Source: Arthrobacter roseus
Lineage (GTDB): Bacteria; Actinomycetota; Actinomycetes; Actinomycetales; Micrococcaceae
Length of the DNA stretch: 64,000 bases
Direction: 5' to 3'
Assembly (NCBI RefSeq): GCF_016907875.1
Contig: NZ_JAFBCU010000001.1
Span: 2,480,001 to 2,544,000 of the forward strand
Both the position numbers and the translations under genes were made by a program. Shown in pieces: positions 23,797-33,006 of the stretch (positions are counted from its first letter, which is position 1; each line of letters starts with the position of its first letter). Under the pieces are notes generated by a model. That model was not told the origin of the DNA, ran no database searches, and worked only from the letters and a program-made list of their open reading frames with translations.

Positions 23797-25089
23797 CTAG
23801 ACGGCGGGGTACTGCCGCTCAGGCTCACCCGTGTAGAGCTGGCGGGGGCGGCCGATCTTGGTCTGCGGATCCTGCATCATTTCACGCCACTGGGCAATCC
23901 AACCCGGAAGACGACCCATAGCGAACAGGACCGTGAACATCTTCTCCGGGAAACCCATGGCCTTGTAGATGAGGCCCGTGTAGAAGTCTACGTTGGGGTA
24001 TAACTTGCGCTCGATGAAGTAGTCATCGGCGAGCGCTTTCTCTTCCAAACGCATGGCGATGTCCAACAGCTCATCGTTACCACCGAGTTTCTCAAGAATT
24101 TCATGCGCGGTAGCTTTGACGATTTTGGCTCGTGGGTCATAGTTCTTGTAGACGCGGTGTCCGAAGCCCATGAGCTTCACGCCATCTTCCTTGTTCTTGA
24201 CCTTCTCCATGAAGTCTTCGGGCTTCATGCCCTTAGCCTTGATGTCACGCAGCATGTTAAGGACTGCTTCGTTGGCGCCGCCGTGGAGCGGGCCGAACAA
24301 TGCATTGATCCCGGCTGAAACGGAGGCAAACATGTTGGCGTTGGAGCTACCTACCATGCGGACGGTTGATGTTGAGCAGTTCTGCTCGTGATCCGCGTGA
24401 AGAATGAGGAGCAGATCGAGCGCTTTCACCATGGTGGGATCGAGGTCGTATGGTTCGGCAGGCAGACCGAAACTAAGCCGCATGAAGTTTTCCACGAGAT
24501 TCATGGAGTTATCCGGGTACAGCATGGGCTGCCCAATGGACTTCTTATGCGCGTAGGCGGCGATGACCGGCAGCTTGGCCATCAGACGGAACGTGGAGAG
24601 TTCCACCTGTTCGTCGTCGAACGGGTCCAGGCTGTCCTGGTAGAAAGTGGACAGAGCGGACACTGCGGAGGAAAGCACCGGCATGGGGTGTGCATCGCGG
24701 GGAAAACCGCCGAAGAATCCCTTCAGCTCCTCATGCAGCAGTGTGTGTCTGCGAATGCGCTGATCGAACGCGTCGAGTTCTGTGGCGCTGGGCAAATTGC
24801 CATAAATGAGGAGGTAGGAGACCTCAAGGAAGCTGGAATGCTGTGCGAGCTGGTCAATGGCGTATCCGCGGTAGCGCAGAATGCCCTTCTCACCATCAAT
24901 GAACGTGATGGCCGAAGTTGTTGCAGCTGTGTTCATGAAGCCGGGGTCGAAGGTGACATTCCCCGTGTCTTTCAGTAGGCGGGAGACATCATAGCCATGG
25001 TTGCCTTCCGCTGCCTCTACCCGGGGCAGGTCCAGTCTCTGTTGCTGGTCCTGCCCGAAAATGAGTCTGGCTCCAGCTTGCTCAGTCAT
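23797..25089 (-). CDS. gltA: Citrate synthase
   Basis: 430 aa hexameric-type citrate synthase that condenses oxaloacetate and acetyl-CoA, the entry to the TCA cycle. Catalytic residues are visible: His in LHADHEQNCST, His in GPLHGGANEAV, Asp in YDPRA with GFGHRVYKN before it. The N-terminal beta domain of about 50 residues is present. GAAGGAG 6 nt before the ATG fixes the start at 25089. About 170 bp separate it from dapC upstream, so it probably has its own promoter. Confidence 0.96.
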   Translation of the reverse strand: MTEQAGARLIFGQDQQQRLDLPRVEAAEGNHGYDVSRLLKDTGNVTFDPGFMNTAATTSAITFIDGEKGILRYRGYAIDQLAQHSSFLEVSYLLIYGNLPSATELDAFDQRIRRHTLLHEELKGFFGGFPRDAHPMPVLSSAVSALSTFYQDSLDPFDDEQVELSTFRLMAKLPVIAAYAHKKSIGQPMLYPDNSMNLVENFMRLSFGLPAEPYDLDPTMVKALDLLLILHADHEQNCSTSTVRMVGSSNANMFASVSAGINALFGPLHGGANEAVLNMLRDIKAKGMKPEDFMEKVKNKEDGVKLMGFGHRVYKNYDPRAKIVKATAHEILEKLGGNDELLDIAMRLEEKALADDYFIERKLYPNVDFYTGLIYKAMGFPEKMFTVLFAMGRLPGWIAQWREMMQDPQTKIGRPRQLYTGEPERQYPAV

Positions 25090-25258
25090 GAAATCTCCTT
25101 CAGGAGGTGCTCAGTAAACTTGCGCAGCCCTTCAGAGGTTCAGGGCCAAGATGCATATTCCTCTAAAACGCTACCCGCTCAAGACGGTTCCGCACCAATT
25201 GAAGAATCTAAATTTGGTGGATCGGGATAAAGACGTTACCCGACGGTAATAGCTCCGG

Positions 25259-26377
25259 CTACGTCCGTAGCCTGTCCAGGGCTGCGTCAATGCGCTCGTC
25301 CGGAGCAGTCAGCGCGACCCGGATATTTCCGTGCCCTGCTTCGCCGTAGAAGGTGCCGGGTCCCACGACAATGCCCTGGTCCGCCAAACGCCCAACAGTT
25401 TTCCACGTGTCCTCGCCAGCACTTCCCCACAGGTAGAGCCCGGCTTCCGAGTCGCTGATGACAAGACCGAAGTCCTGCAGAGCAGGAAGCAGCCGCTGCC
25501 TGCGCGCGCGGTAGAGATCTTTTTGCGCAGCCACGTGCGCCTCGTCCCGGAGCGCCACTCGCATGGCCTCCTGAACGGGATACGGAACAATCATGCCTGC
25601 GTGTTTGCGACTGTTGACAAGGTTCGCCATGACCTCGCCATCTCCGGCGATGAACGCTGCCCTGTAGCCAGCCATATTGGACTGCTTACTCATCGAGTAG
25701 ACGCAGAGCAAGCTCTCATGGCTGTCGTCGGACACCTCAGGATCCAGGACGCTTGGCACTATTTGTCCATCCCACTGGCCCCAGCCAAACTCTGCATAGC
25801 ATTCATCCGAAGCCACCAGTGCGCCGATATTTCTGGCCTGAGTCACGATGGTTGCCAGTGAATCTCGGGAACGGACCGCACCCGTGGGATTACCGGGGCT
25901 GTTGATCCATACGAGCCGCACCCGACCGCGCGTGTCCGCTTCGAGCTCGTCCAGATCATCCGCCGCAACGGAGGTGGCCCCCGCTAGACGTGCACCGACG
26001 TCGTACGTGGGATATGCCACCACGGGGCGGACGACGACGTCGCCATCTCCCAGCCCCAGAAGAGTGGGAAGCCAGGCCACCATTTCCTTGGACCCGACCG
26101 TAGGCATGATGTTCTGCGGGTCAAGGCCAGGCACCGACCGGCGTCGGCTGAACCAGTCCGAAATGGCTTCCCGGAGGCCCTGCGTACCGTGAGTTGTGGG
26201 GTATCCGGGAGCATCAGCGGCGGCTGATAGAGCGTGGCGCACTACCTCAGGCGTGGAATCTACGGGTGTCCCGATTGAAAGATTGACGATGCCACCAGGG
26301 TGCTGTGCTGCCCGCGCGATATACGGTGCCAACGCCTCCCAGGGGTACTCGGGCAGATCGAGGCCGAACCCGGCCAC
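25259..26377 (-). CDS. dapC: Succinyldiaminopimelate aminotransferase, DapC type
   Basis: 372 aa fold-type I PLP aminotransferase. It shows the N-terminal NLSIGTP, the central WINSPGNPTGA and the PLP-lysine region YSMSKQSNMAGYR. The sequence fits the Corynebacterium-type DapC that makes N-succinyl-LL-DAP from the keto acid. Together with dapE and dapD 5 kb away this supplies three consecutive steps of the succinylase branch. GTG 26377 starts 2 nt after the ferredoxin stop, so translation is coupled. An alternative would be a related aminotransferase of broader specificity. Confidence 0.87.
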   Translation of the reverse strand: MAGFGLDLPEYPWEALAPYIARAAQHPGGIVNLSIGTPVDSTPEVVRHALSAAADAPGYPTTHGTQGLREAISDWFSRRRSVPGLDPQNIMPTVGSKEMVAWLPTLLGLGDGDVVVRPVVAYPTYDVGARLAGATSVAADDLDELEADTRGRVRLVWINSPGNPTGAVRSRDSLATIVTQARNIGALVASDECYAEFGWGQWDGQIVPSVLDPEVSDDSHESLLCVYSMSKQSNMAGYRAAFIAGDGEVMANLVNSRKHAGMIVPYPVQEAMRVALRDEAHVAAQKDLYRARRQRLLPALQDFGLVISDSEAGLYLWGSAGEDTWKTVGRLADQGIVVGPGTFYGEAGHGNIRVALTAPDERIDAALDRLRT

Positions 26378-26379
26378 GC

Positions 26380-26703
26380 TCAGTCCTGGTTCTGTGGCGG
26401 AAGTGACGCGATACCGGAGTGATCTTTATGCGTATTGCCGAGTTTCGCCGCTCCGCCGGGAGATCCCAGATCGTCAAAGAACTCGACGTTGAACTTGTAG
26501 TACTCCGCCCATTCCTCCGGCGTATCATCCTCGTAGTAGATGGCCTCAACCGGGCACACCGGCTCGCAGGCACCGCAGTCTACACACTCGTCTGGATGTA
26601 TATAGAGGGACCGTTCACCTTCATAAATGCAGTCAACGGGGCATTCTTCGATACACGCCTTATCCTTGACATCCACGCACGGCTGCGCGATTACGTACGT
26701 CAC
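26380..26703 (-). CDS. fdxA: Ferredoxin, 7Fe type (FdxA/FdxC)
   Basis: 107 aa. The Cys pattern C-x7-C-x3-CP plus C-x2-C-x2-C-x3-CP (CVDCGACEPVCP) is that of ferredoxins with one 3Fe-4S and one 4Fe-4S cluster. It should act as a soluble electron carrier. The start is GTG 26703 (VTYVIAQ, read as Met), with GGAAAGG upstream. It is coupled to dapC, an arrangement conserved in M. tuberculosis (fdxC next to an aminotransferase). Confidence 0.93.
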   Translation of the reverse strand: MTYVIAQPCVDVKDKACIEECPVDCIYEGERSLYIHPDECVDCGACEPVCPVEAIYYEDDTPEEWAEYYKFNVEFFDDLGSPGGAAKLGNTHKDHSGIASLPPQNQD

Positions 26704-26807
26704 GACCCAACGCCTTTCCTTCGGGCACTTTGGCTCACCCCTGCAACAGGTCCGAGCCACTCTACTATCAGCTTAGTGACCGCATCCGCAATACCCTAGC
26801 CGGGACG

Positions 26808-26813
26808 TAAACT
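26808..26813 (+). promoter_or_regulatory. Leaderless -10 box of the 74-aa gene
   Basis: TAAACT, 6 nt before the ATG at 26820. Confidence 0.5.
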
Positions 26814-26819
26814 GTCCGT

Positions 26820-27044
26820 ATGGATCCACTCCACCTCCTGCGATCATTGGTACCGGGCTCGCGAGTGGTTGTCCGTTACCGGATCGATGATGGACTGACC
26901 GATGCTCTGGGAGACCTCCTTGAGATCGGCGAAAGTACCTGCACGGTTCGGACCCGCCGAGACGACGTTTTCGTGCCCTTGGCCGCGGTCACTGCCGCAC
27001 GGGCGGTGCCCCCTCCTCCCCCGCGTCGCAGCCGTGCTCTATGA
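26820..27044 (+). CDS. Small SH3-like protein related to the N-terminal domain of Rv0428c-type acetyltransferases
   Basis: 74 aa. The pattern VPGSRVVVRYRIDDGLTDALGDL ... VRTRRDDVFVPLAAVTAARAVPPPPPRR matches the N-terminal beta-barrel that precedes a GNAT domain in actinobacterial cg3035/Rv0428c-type proteins. Here the frame stops just after the PPPPPRR linker, and no GNAT domain follows in any frame. It is therefore either a stand-alone version or the stub of a split gene. A clean leaderless promoter (TAAACT plus 6 nt) suggests it is expressed. Confidence 0.65.
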   Translation: MDPLHLLRSLVPGSRVVVRYRIDDGLTDALGDLLEIGESTCTVRTRRDDVFVPLAAVTAARAVPPPPPRRSRAL

Positions 27045-27122
27045 GCTGAGAAATTAGGTGGGCAGTAGTGTCTATGCCCACCAGCTAGCCAGGCTGAGTG
27101 GGAAGTATCGCAAAGACCAGCC

Positions 27123-27138
27123 ATTGATATACGTCAAT
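27123..27138. promoter_or_regulatory. Possible operator of the winged-helix gene
   Basis: Inverted repeat ATTGA-N6-TCAAT, placed near the -35 zone of the leaderless promoter at 27157-27162. It would suit autoregulation. Confidence 0.35.
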
Positions 27139-27156
27139 CACAGAGTCGATCTGGCG

Positions 27157-27162
27157 TATGAT
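27157..27162 (+). promoter_or_regulatory. Leaderless -10 box of winged-helix gene
   Basis: TATGAT, 6 nt before the ATG at 27169. Confidence 0.55.
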
Positions 27163-27168
27163 TTTCCT

Positions 27169-27663
27169 ATGGCAACAGACGAGGACGTACAGGCGCGTGG
27201 ACGAGCATTGAGCTCACCTGTGAGGCTCCGGATACTGCGGCTCTGCTTACACATGGCCCGTACCAATAAGGAAATTGCCGAAAGGCTCGACCTGAACCCG
27301 GCAACATCTCTTCACCACGTCAGGACACTACTGACCACTGGCTTTCTTGCCGCCGAGGAGAGCCGAACCGGCAACCGCGGAGCAAAAGAAATTCCCTACA
27401 GGGCCACGGGCCTTTCCTGGGGCTCAAAGATTCCCGATGCTGCGCCGATCTTCGTGGAAACATTCCTCCAGGAGATCGACGGTCTGGCGCCGACCGATAT
27501 TGATGTCTGGCGCCTGGGCGTCAAGCTCAACCGGAAGAACCGGGACGAAATGATGGGCAAGCTACGCGAAGTCTTTGAAGAGTACGCGAAGAGGGAAGCG
27601 GACGACGACGGCACCGCCACGTCGATTCTCATGGCCCACCATTTAGACCGTACGGCGGACTAA
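27169..27663 (+). CDS. ArsR-type winged-helix regulator
   Basis: 164 aa. The N-terminal 80 residues are a winged helix (ALSSPVRLRILRLCLHMARTNKEIAERLDLNPATSLHHVRTLLTTGFL), as in ArsR/YdfF-like transcription factors. No Cys-based metal site is seen. The C-terminal 80 residues are helical and may serve dimerisation or sensing. Longer in-frame starts exist to 27058, but the TATGAT box 6 nt before 27169 supports the short form. It stands alone; its stop codon and that of the convergent membrane gene lie in one small hairpin. The target is unknown, perhaps its own promoter. Confidence 0.8.
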   Translation: MATDEDVQARGRALSSPVRLRILRLCLHMARTNKEIAERLDLNPATSLHHVRTLLTTGFLAAEESRTGNRGAKEIPYRATGLSWGSKIPDAAPIFVETFLQEIDGLAPTDIDVWRLGVKLNRKNRDEMMGKLREVFEEYAKREADDDGTATSILMAHHLDRTAD

Positions 27664-27681
27664 CCGGTCTCGCTCGGTTAG
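27660..27681. terminator. Short hairpin containing both convergent stop codons
   Basis: CTAACCG (27660-27666) and CGGTTAG (27675-27681) with an 8 nt loop. The TAA of the winged-helix gene and the TAA of the minus-strand gene are each in an arm. A weak bidirectional terminator is possible. Confidence 0.4.
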
Positions 27682-28157
27682 CTTGCCGGCTTCCGGCGAT
27701 TCTTCAACGATAGAGTCACCAGCACCACGGTGAGAATGCCGACGACGGCCTGCCCAAAGATCCACACATTCCCAGCCACAGCAATCGGTGCCACACTCAT
27801 GCCGGTAGATCCTGACACGATCAATGACGACGCCCCACCCAAAGTGGCTGCCATCCCCGTCAGAGCATAGGTGAGCACTCCCACTGCCGCCGTTGGCCAG
27901 ACACTCCGAAAACAGGTTCCCACGAACACTGCGATAGACCCACTCAGCACTAGCGCTGCCACAGCGCCGATGGGAAAGCCGGCAACCGTCTGTCCGTGAA
28001 GAGCGGTGCCACACACTGAGGCTGCCAAAGCTCCAACGAGAACAACGACAACTCTCAACCCCCAAGACCTCGCCCGGCGCGTACCGGTGCTATCTAAGTC
28101 GTCGGGCTTAACAGCAGACGGCAGCCCACCACTGGTGGACTGCCGCTGCGTGGTCAT
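27678..28157 (-). CDS. Hypothetical integral membrane protein
   Basis: 159 aa. After a polar N-terminus of about 30 residues there are four hydrophobic segments rich in Val, Ala and Gly (near 34-52, 60-80, 85-107, 128-150), and a basic end KNRRKPAS. I recognise no family motif. It starts 9 nt after the typA stop on the same strand, so it is probably read from the typA transcript. A second open frame over the same bases (27643-28065) was rejected as a shadow. Confidence 0.65.
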   Translation of the reverse strand: MTTQRQSTSGGLPSAVKPDDLDSTGTRRARSWGLRVVVVLVGALAASVCGTALHGQTVAGFPIGAVAALVLSGSIAVFVGTCFRSVWPTAAVGVLTYALTGMAATLGGASSLIVSGSTGMSVAPIAVAGNVWIFGQAVVGILTVVLVTLSLKNRRKPAS

Positions 28158-28166
28158 GCCTCGGCT

Positions 28167-30089
28167 CTAAGCGCGGGTACGTGAACGGGCAGCCTTAGCA
28201 CGCTCACCCGCGTTGAGAATGAGTTTGCGGATACGAATGGACTCCGGTGTCACCTCAACACATTCGTCCTCGCGGGCGAACTCAAGCGATTCCTCCAAAG
28301 TCAGTTTCCGTGGCGGAGTCAGGTTCTCGAAAGTATCCGATGAAGCAGCACGCATGTTGGTGAGCTTCTTTTCCTTAGTGATGTTGATGTCCATATCATC
28401 CGCACGAGAGTTCTCGCCGACGATCTGGCCCTCATACACCTCAGAGGTTGGCTCCACGAAGAAGGATCCGCGTTCCTGCAGGTTGATCATCGCAAACGGA
28501 GTGACGGATCCTGACCGATCAGCCATCAGAGAACCGTTGGTACGGTACTCGATGTCTCCCGCCCAGGGCTCAAAGCCATCAGAGTAGGAGGCGGCGATAC
28601 CTGCACCACGGGTGTCTGTCAGGAAGCGCGTCCGGAACCCAATCAAACCGCGGGCAGGAACCCTGAACTCCATGCGCACCCAACCGGTGCCATGGTTAGC
28701 CATGTTTGTCATCCGGCCCTTCCGGGCGGCCAACAACTGCGTGACGTTTCCAAGGAATTCCTCAGGGACGTCAATGGTCATGTGCTCGATCGGCTCGTGA
28801 ATCTTTCCGTCCACAGTCTTGGTCACGACCTGCGGCTTTCCTACCGTGAGCTCAAATCCTTCACGACGCATCTGCTCAACGAGAATGGCCAACGCCAGCT
28901 CTCCACGACCCTGAACCTCCCAGGAGTCAGGACGCTCGGTCGGCAGAACCCGAAGCGACACGTTACCGATCAGCTCCTTATCCAACCGATCCTTGACCTG
29001 CCTAGCCGTGACTTTAGCGCCCTTGACCCGGCCGGCCAGCGGCGAGGTGTTGATACCGATGGTCATTGAAATTGCGGGATCGTCAACCGTGATCAGCGGC
29101 AACGGACGGGGATCGTTGACGTCGGTCAGCGTCTCACCGATGGTGATGTCTTCGATTCCGGCAACGGCAACAATCTCGCCCGGTCCGGCAGAGTCCGTCG
29201 GTACGCGTTCCAGCGCTTTGGTGGCAAGAAGTTCGGTAATCTTGACAGTCTTCAGTTGGCCATCCTGACGAGCCCAGGCAACCTGCTGACCCTTGCGGAG
29301 CGTGCCATTGAAAATACGCAGCAGAGCAAGACGACCCAGGAAGGGAGATGCGTCAAGGTTGGTGACATGTGCCTGTAGAACGCCATTTGGATCATAGGTA
29401 GGCGCAGGAATGTGATCAATAATGGTCTTGAACAGCGGCTCGAGGTTATCGTTCTCCGGAGCACTGCCATCCGCCGGCTGCTCCAGCGACGCAGCGCCAA
29501 CGCGCGCAGCTGCAAACACCACGGGAACATTCAGAATGGAATCCAGATCCAGGTCCGGAACCTCGTCCGCCAGGTCCGATGCCAGACCCAAGAGCAGGTC
29601 CATGGACTCACTGACGACAGCATCGATACGGGAGTCAGGCCGGTCCGTTTTGTTGACGAGCAGAATGACAGGAAGTTTAGCGGCCAAGGCCTTGCGCAGA
29701 ACGAAACGCGTCTGCGGCAGAGGACCCTCCGATGCATCAACCAGGAGAACGACGCCGTCGACCATGGACAATCCACGCTCAACTTCGCCACCGAAATCCG
29801 CGTGGCCCGGTGTGTCAACCACGTTGATCGTGATGGTTTCTCCGTTGGCCGCAGGACCGTCGTAGAACACAGTGGTGTTCTTGGCGAGAATGGTGATGCC
29901 CTTTTCCCGCTCAAGGTCACCGGAGTCCATGACTCTCTCCGCGACTTCGCCGTGGCTGGCGAAAGAGTTCGTCTGGCGAAGCATTGCATCGACCAGGGTG
30001 GTCTTTCCATGGTCAACGTGGGCTACGATTGCCACATTGCGGAGGTCGCTCCGCGTAGCGGTTTCGACGGCCGAGTTGGTTTCAGACAT
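28167..30089 (-). CDS. typA: Translational GTPase TypA/BipA
   Basis: 640 aa ribosome-binding GTPase linked to stress and cold growth and 50S assembly. G1 is [10 protein letters not shown]3 is DTPGHADF and G4 is NKTD. Domain II, the EF-G-like domains III and V, and the BipA-specific C-terminal domain (from about residue 480, with NTSPLAGR earlier) are all present. The length is typical. ATG 30089 is preceded by a GGA-containing leader. In this window it is upstream of an unknown membrane gene and is separated by about 220 bp from the peptide transporter operon. Confidence 0.95.
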   Translation of the reverse strand: MSETNSAVETATRSDLRNVAIVAHVDHGKTTLVDAMLRQTNSFASHGEVAERVMDSGDLEREKGITILAKNTTVFYDGPAANGETITINVVDTPGHADFGGEVERGLSMVDGVVLLVDASEGPLPQTRFVLRKALAAKLPVILLVNKTDRPDSRIDAVVSESMDLLLGLASDLADEVPDLDLDSILNVPVVFAAARVGAASLEQPADGSAPENDNLEPLFKTIIDHIPAPTYDPNGVLQAHVTNLDASPFLGRLALLRIFNGTLRKGQQVAWARQDGQLKTVKITELLATKALERVPTDSAGPGEIVAVAGIEDITIGETLTDVNDPRPLPLITVDDPAISMTIGINTSPLAGRVKGAKVTARQVKDRLDKELIGNVSLRVLPTERPDSWEVQGRGELALAILVEQMRREGFELTVGKPQVVTKTVDGKIHEPIEHMTIDVPEEFLGNVTQLLAARKGRMTNMANHGTGWVRMEFRVPARGLIGFRTRFLTDTRGAGIAASYSDGFEPWAGDIEYRTNGSLMADRSGSVTPFAMINLQERGSFFVEPTSEVYEGQIVGENSRADDMDINITKEKKLTNMRAASSDTFENLTPPRKLTLEESLEFAREDECVEVTPESIRIRKLILNAGERAKAARSRTRA

Positions 30090-30261
30090 GCGTGAAAACT
30101 CAATTCCGGTTGTTAGAAACAGAAGATGCCCGGTTGGGGCAGTTACGGCCGCCGAGTCCTTACGCCTACAAATTCCGGCAAAGACTTCCGATTCGACAAG
30201 GCAGCAGCCCTATTCTACGTGATAAGGCAATTGATGGCCTAACGCGGGTCCACTTAAAAGG

Positions 30262-30293
30262 CCAATGGCGCACTGCGGGCAGTGCGCCATTGG
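30262..30293 (-). terminator. Terminator of peptide transporter system A
   Basis: Arms CCAATGGCGCACTGC and its complement, almost without loop, flanked by AT-rich sequence that extends the pairing imperfectly. It lies 15 nt after the stop of the fused ATPase gene. Confidence 0.75.
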
Positions 30294-30307
30294 TGCTTAA
30301 AGGACCA

Positions 30308-32017
30308 TCATGCTACTTCGGGCGGCAGCATCAAGCCTGCACCCGGGATGGCGTCCAGTAGTGCCTGCGTGTAAGCGGTCTGCGGCTTCTCAAACACATC
30401 ATCCGTAGTGCCGCTCTCCACCAGCTTCCCCTTCTCCATGACGCAGACGTGATCTGCGATCTGCCGTACGACAGCGAGATCGTGGGTGATGAAGAGGTAA
30501 CTCAACCCCAACTCCGACTGCAGCTCCGCGAGCAGGTTCAGGATCTGCGCCTGAACCAACACATCCAATGCGGAAACGGCTTCGTCACAGATGACCACTT
30601 CGGGATCCAACGCCAGCGCACGGGCAATTGCCACACGCTGACGCTGCCCACCTGAGAGCTCATTGGGGAAACGCTGCATCATGGAGGAGGGCAGGGCAAC
30701 CTGATCCAGCAGGCTCCGCACCTTCTTCTCACGGCTCGTTGCGTTACCCACACCATGAACCCGCAACGGTTCCTCGATGGTGCGGAAAATGTTGTACATC
30801 GGATCCAGCGACCCGTAGGGGTCCTGAAAGATCGGCTGTACCCGCCGGCGGAAGTTGAACATTTCCTTCCGGCTCAGCGAGGTGATGTCAACATCGTCGA
30901 AGTTGATGATGCCCTCGGTGGCATCCTCCAGACCAAGAACAATCTTGGCCACCGTGGACTTGCCCGAACCCGACTCCCCCACGACCGCCGTCGTCGTTCC
31001 CCGCTTGATCGAGAAGGAAACGTCATCGACCGCTTTGAACTCGGTGGATTTGCCCCAGCCCCCGCGAATTTTGTAGACCTTGACCAGGTTCTTGACCTCG
31101 ATGACGTTATCCGTGCGAAGGTCCTCCGACTTGGGGGCCAGCACTTCATCCGATTCACGGCCGGACACCTTGGCCGACTTAATCCGCCGAGACGCCAACG
31201 ACGGGGCCGAAGCAACCAACTTCTGTGTGTACGGGTGCTGAGGGTTGGTCAGTAGCTCAAGCGCAGGCCCTGATTCAACGACCTGACCCTTGTACATGAC
31301 CGCGACCTTGTGCGCCCGCTCAGCCGCTAACCCGAGGTCGTGGGTGATCAACAGGACGGCAGTACCCAGTTCATCAGTCATCGTTTCCAGGTGATCCAGG
31401 ATCTGACGTTGAACTGTCACGTCCAGAGCCGACGTCGGCTCATCTGCGATGAGCAGCCGCGGACGGCAGGCAAGCCCGATGGCGATCAGTGCACGCTGGC
31501 GCATACCGCCGGAGAACTCGTGCGGATACTGGTTTGCTCGCGCGGCCGCGTCCGGAAGCCCTGCCTCGGTAAGTACCTTGGCAACGTCCTTTGGACCACT
31601 CGGCAGACCGTTGGCCTTGAGCGTCTCCTTGACTTGGAAACCGATTTTCCATACCGGGTTCAAGTTGGACATGGGGTCCTGCGGAACCATACCGATCGAC
31701 GAGCCCCGAAGCTGGATCATCCGCTTCTCGCTGACGTTGGTGAGGTCTTCGCCATCAAAAACAATGCTGCCGCCGGACACTCGCCCATTCGCGGGAAGAA
31801 GACCGATGGCGGCCAGCGCCGTCGTCGACTTGCCCGATCCTGACTCGCCAACAATAGCGACAGTCTCTCCTGGCATAATCGTCAGGTTTGCTCGTTTAAC
31901 TGCCGGAACTTCACCACTATTCGTTTTGAAGGTTATTGCGAGATCGTTGAGCTCCAATAGCGGAGCTGCTGGATCGCGCGGTGACGGATTTTTAGGATTC
32001 ACGTGCACTCCGCTCAT
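30308..32017 (-). CDS. Peptide ABC transporter, fused double ATPase (system A)
   Basis: 569 aa with two complete ABC domains in one chain, equal to OppD plus OppF. Domain 1 has GESGSGKST and FSGGMRQRALIAI, and domain 2 from about residue 305 has GESGSGKST and [15 protein letters not shown]. Each domain ends with the oligopeptide-type C-terminal extension (NPQHPYT, KPQTAYT). It energises import of oligo- or dipeptides. The ATG overlaps the end of the upstream permease by 4 nt. It is the last gene of a four-gene minus-strand operon. Confidence 0.93.
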   Translation of the reverse strand: MSGVHVNPKNPSPRDPAAPLLELNDLAITFKTNSGEVPAVKRANLTIMPGETVAIVGESGSGKSTTALAAIGLLPANGRVSGGSIVFDGEDLTNVSEKRMIQLRGSSIGMVPQDPMSNLNPVWKIGFQVKETLKANGLPSGPKDVAKVLTEAGLPDAAARANQYPHEFSGGMRQRALIAIGLACRPRLLIADEPTSALDVTVQRQILDHLETMTDELGTAVLLITHDLGLAAERAHKVAVMYKGQVVESGPALELLTNPQHPYTQKLVASAPSLASRRIKSAKVSGRESDEVLAPKSEDLRTDNVIEVKNLVKVYKIRGGWGKSTEFKAVDDVSFSIKRGTTTAVVGESGSGKSTVAKIVLGLEDATEGIINFDDVDITSLSRKEMFNFRRRVQPIFQDPYGSLDPMYNIFRTIEEPLRVHGVGNATSREKKVRSLLDQVALPSSMMQRFPNELSGGQRQRVAIARALALDPEVVICDEAVSALDVLVQAQILNLLAELQSELGLSYLFITHDLAVVRQIADHVCVMEKGKLVESGTTDDVFEKPQTAYTQALLDAIPGAGLMLPPEVA

Positions 32018-33006
32018 CGTTTACGCGCCTTGGGGTCCAGAGCATCCTGCAGCGCATCGCCCAGCATGATGAAGCTCAATACAGTCAGGGACAGTGCCAG
32101 GCCAGGCCAGAACAACGCCATCGGGTTAGTCCGCAGCGAACTTTTCGCAGCGAAGATGTCATTCCCCCAGGACATGACATCCGGGGGAAGCCCGATACCC
32201 AAGTAGGACAGAGTCGATTCAGCCACGATGAAAATACCGAGAGAAATGGTCGCGATGACTATCACCGGTGCCAGCGAGTTGGGAATCACGTGTTTTACCA
32301 GGACTCCAATTGGACTGACGCCGAGAGACTTAGCTGCTGTCACAAAGTCGGCGTTGCGTACCTCGATCACGGCTGCCCGTGTTATGCGGGCAATCTGAGG
32401 CCAACCGAACGTCATGAGAATGATCACCAACGTCCACACGTTCCGATTTTCGCGGAAGAACGGCACCTGAACGATCACGATCGCGCCGAGGATCAGCGGC
32501 AAAGCGAAGAAAATATCTCCTAGCCGCGCCAAGACGGCGTCGACCCAACCACCGAAGAATCCGGAAATGGCACCAATGAAGCCGCCGAAAAGCACGACGC
32601 CGATGGTCGCGAATAGTCCGATGGTCAGCGAAGACTGTGTGCCGTAGACAACCCGTGCCAAGATGTCGCACCCCTGCTGGGTGAAACCGAGTAGATGACC
32701 TGGGGATGAACCGCCGTCCGAGTTGCTGAGCATGCAGTTGTCGTTGGGAGCTTCGTTGGTGAATAACCCTGGGAAGATCGCCACAAAAACGACGACGAAG
32801 ATCAACAACGCACTGATGATGAACAACGGCTGCCGCCGGAGGCTACGCCACGCTTCGAGCCAGAGGCTCGTCGGCGACTCCTCAGATATTTTGCTGTCTG
32901 TAGCGGCTACCGGAGTTTCTGAGATGTCAGCAACGTAATGTTCAACCGGATACGACGAGACTTTCGCCCGTCGGGGCTTTGGGGAATTGTTGTCTATATC
33001 AGGCAT
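32014..33006 (-). CDS. Peptide ABC transporter permease, DppC/OppC type (system A)
   Basis: 330 aa with about six membrane helices. It has an N-terminal cytoplasmic stretch of 50 residues, one helix, a large outer loop with four or five polar turns (NSDGGSSPGHLLGFTQQGCDIL), and the EAA loop (RNADFVTAAKSLGVSPIGVLVKHVIPNSL). The LLG(T/F)...GRD/CDI region matches the OppC family. It overlaps the downstream ATPase gene by 4 nt and the upstream permease gene by 8 nt, so all are coupled. Confidence 0.93.
   Translation of the reverse strand: MPDIDNNSPKPRRAKVSSYPVEHYVADISETPVAATDSKISEESPTSLWLEAWRSLRRQPLFIISALLIFVVVFVAIFPGLFTNEAPNDNCMLSNSDGGSSPGHLLGFTQQGCDILARVVYGTQSSLTIGLFATIGVVLFGGFIGAISGFFGGWVDAVLARLGDIFFALPLILGAIVIVQVPFFRENRNVWTLVIILMTFGWPQIARITRAAVIEVRNADFVTAAKSLGVSPIGVLVKHVIPNSLAPVIVIATISLGIFIVAESTLSYLGIGLPPDVMSWGNDIFAAKSSLRTNPMALFWPGLALSLTVLSFIMLGDALQDALDPKARKR

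Noticed and set aside
24388-24978. 196-codon open frame antisense to gltA
   Set aside because: It lies wholly within the citrate synthase gene, which is complete and has its catalytic residues.
27643-28065. 140-codon frame overlapping the membrane protein at 27678-28157
   Set aside because: Same strand, other frame. The product is rich in Cys, Trp and Arg and shows no membrane segments, while the chosen frame has four clean helices.
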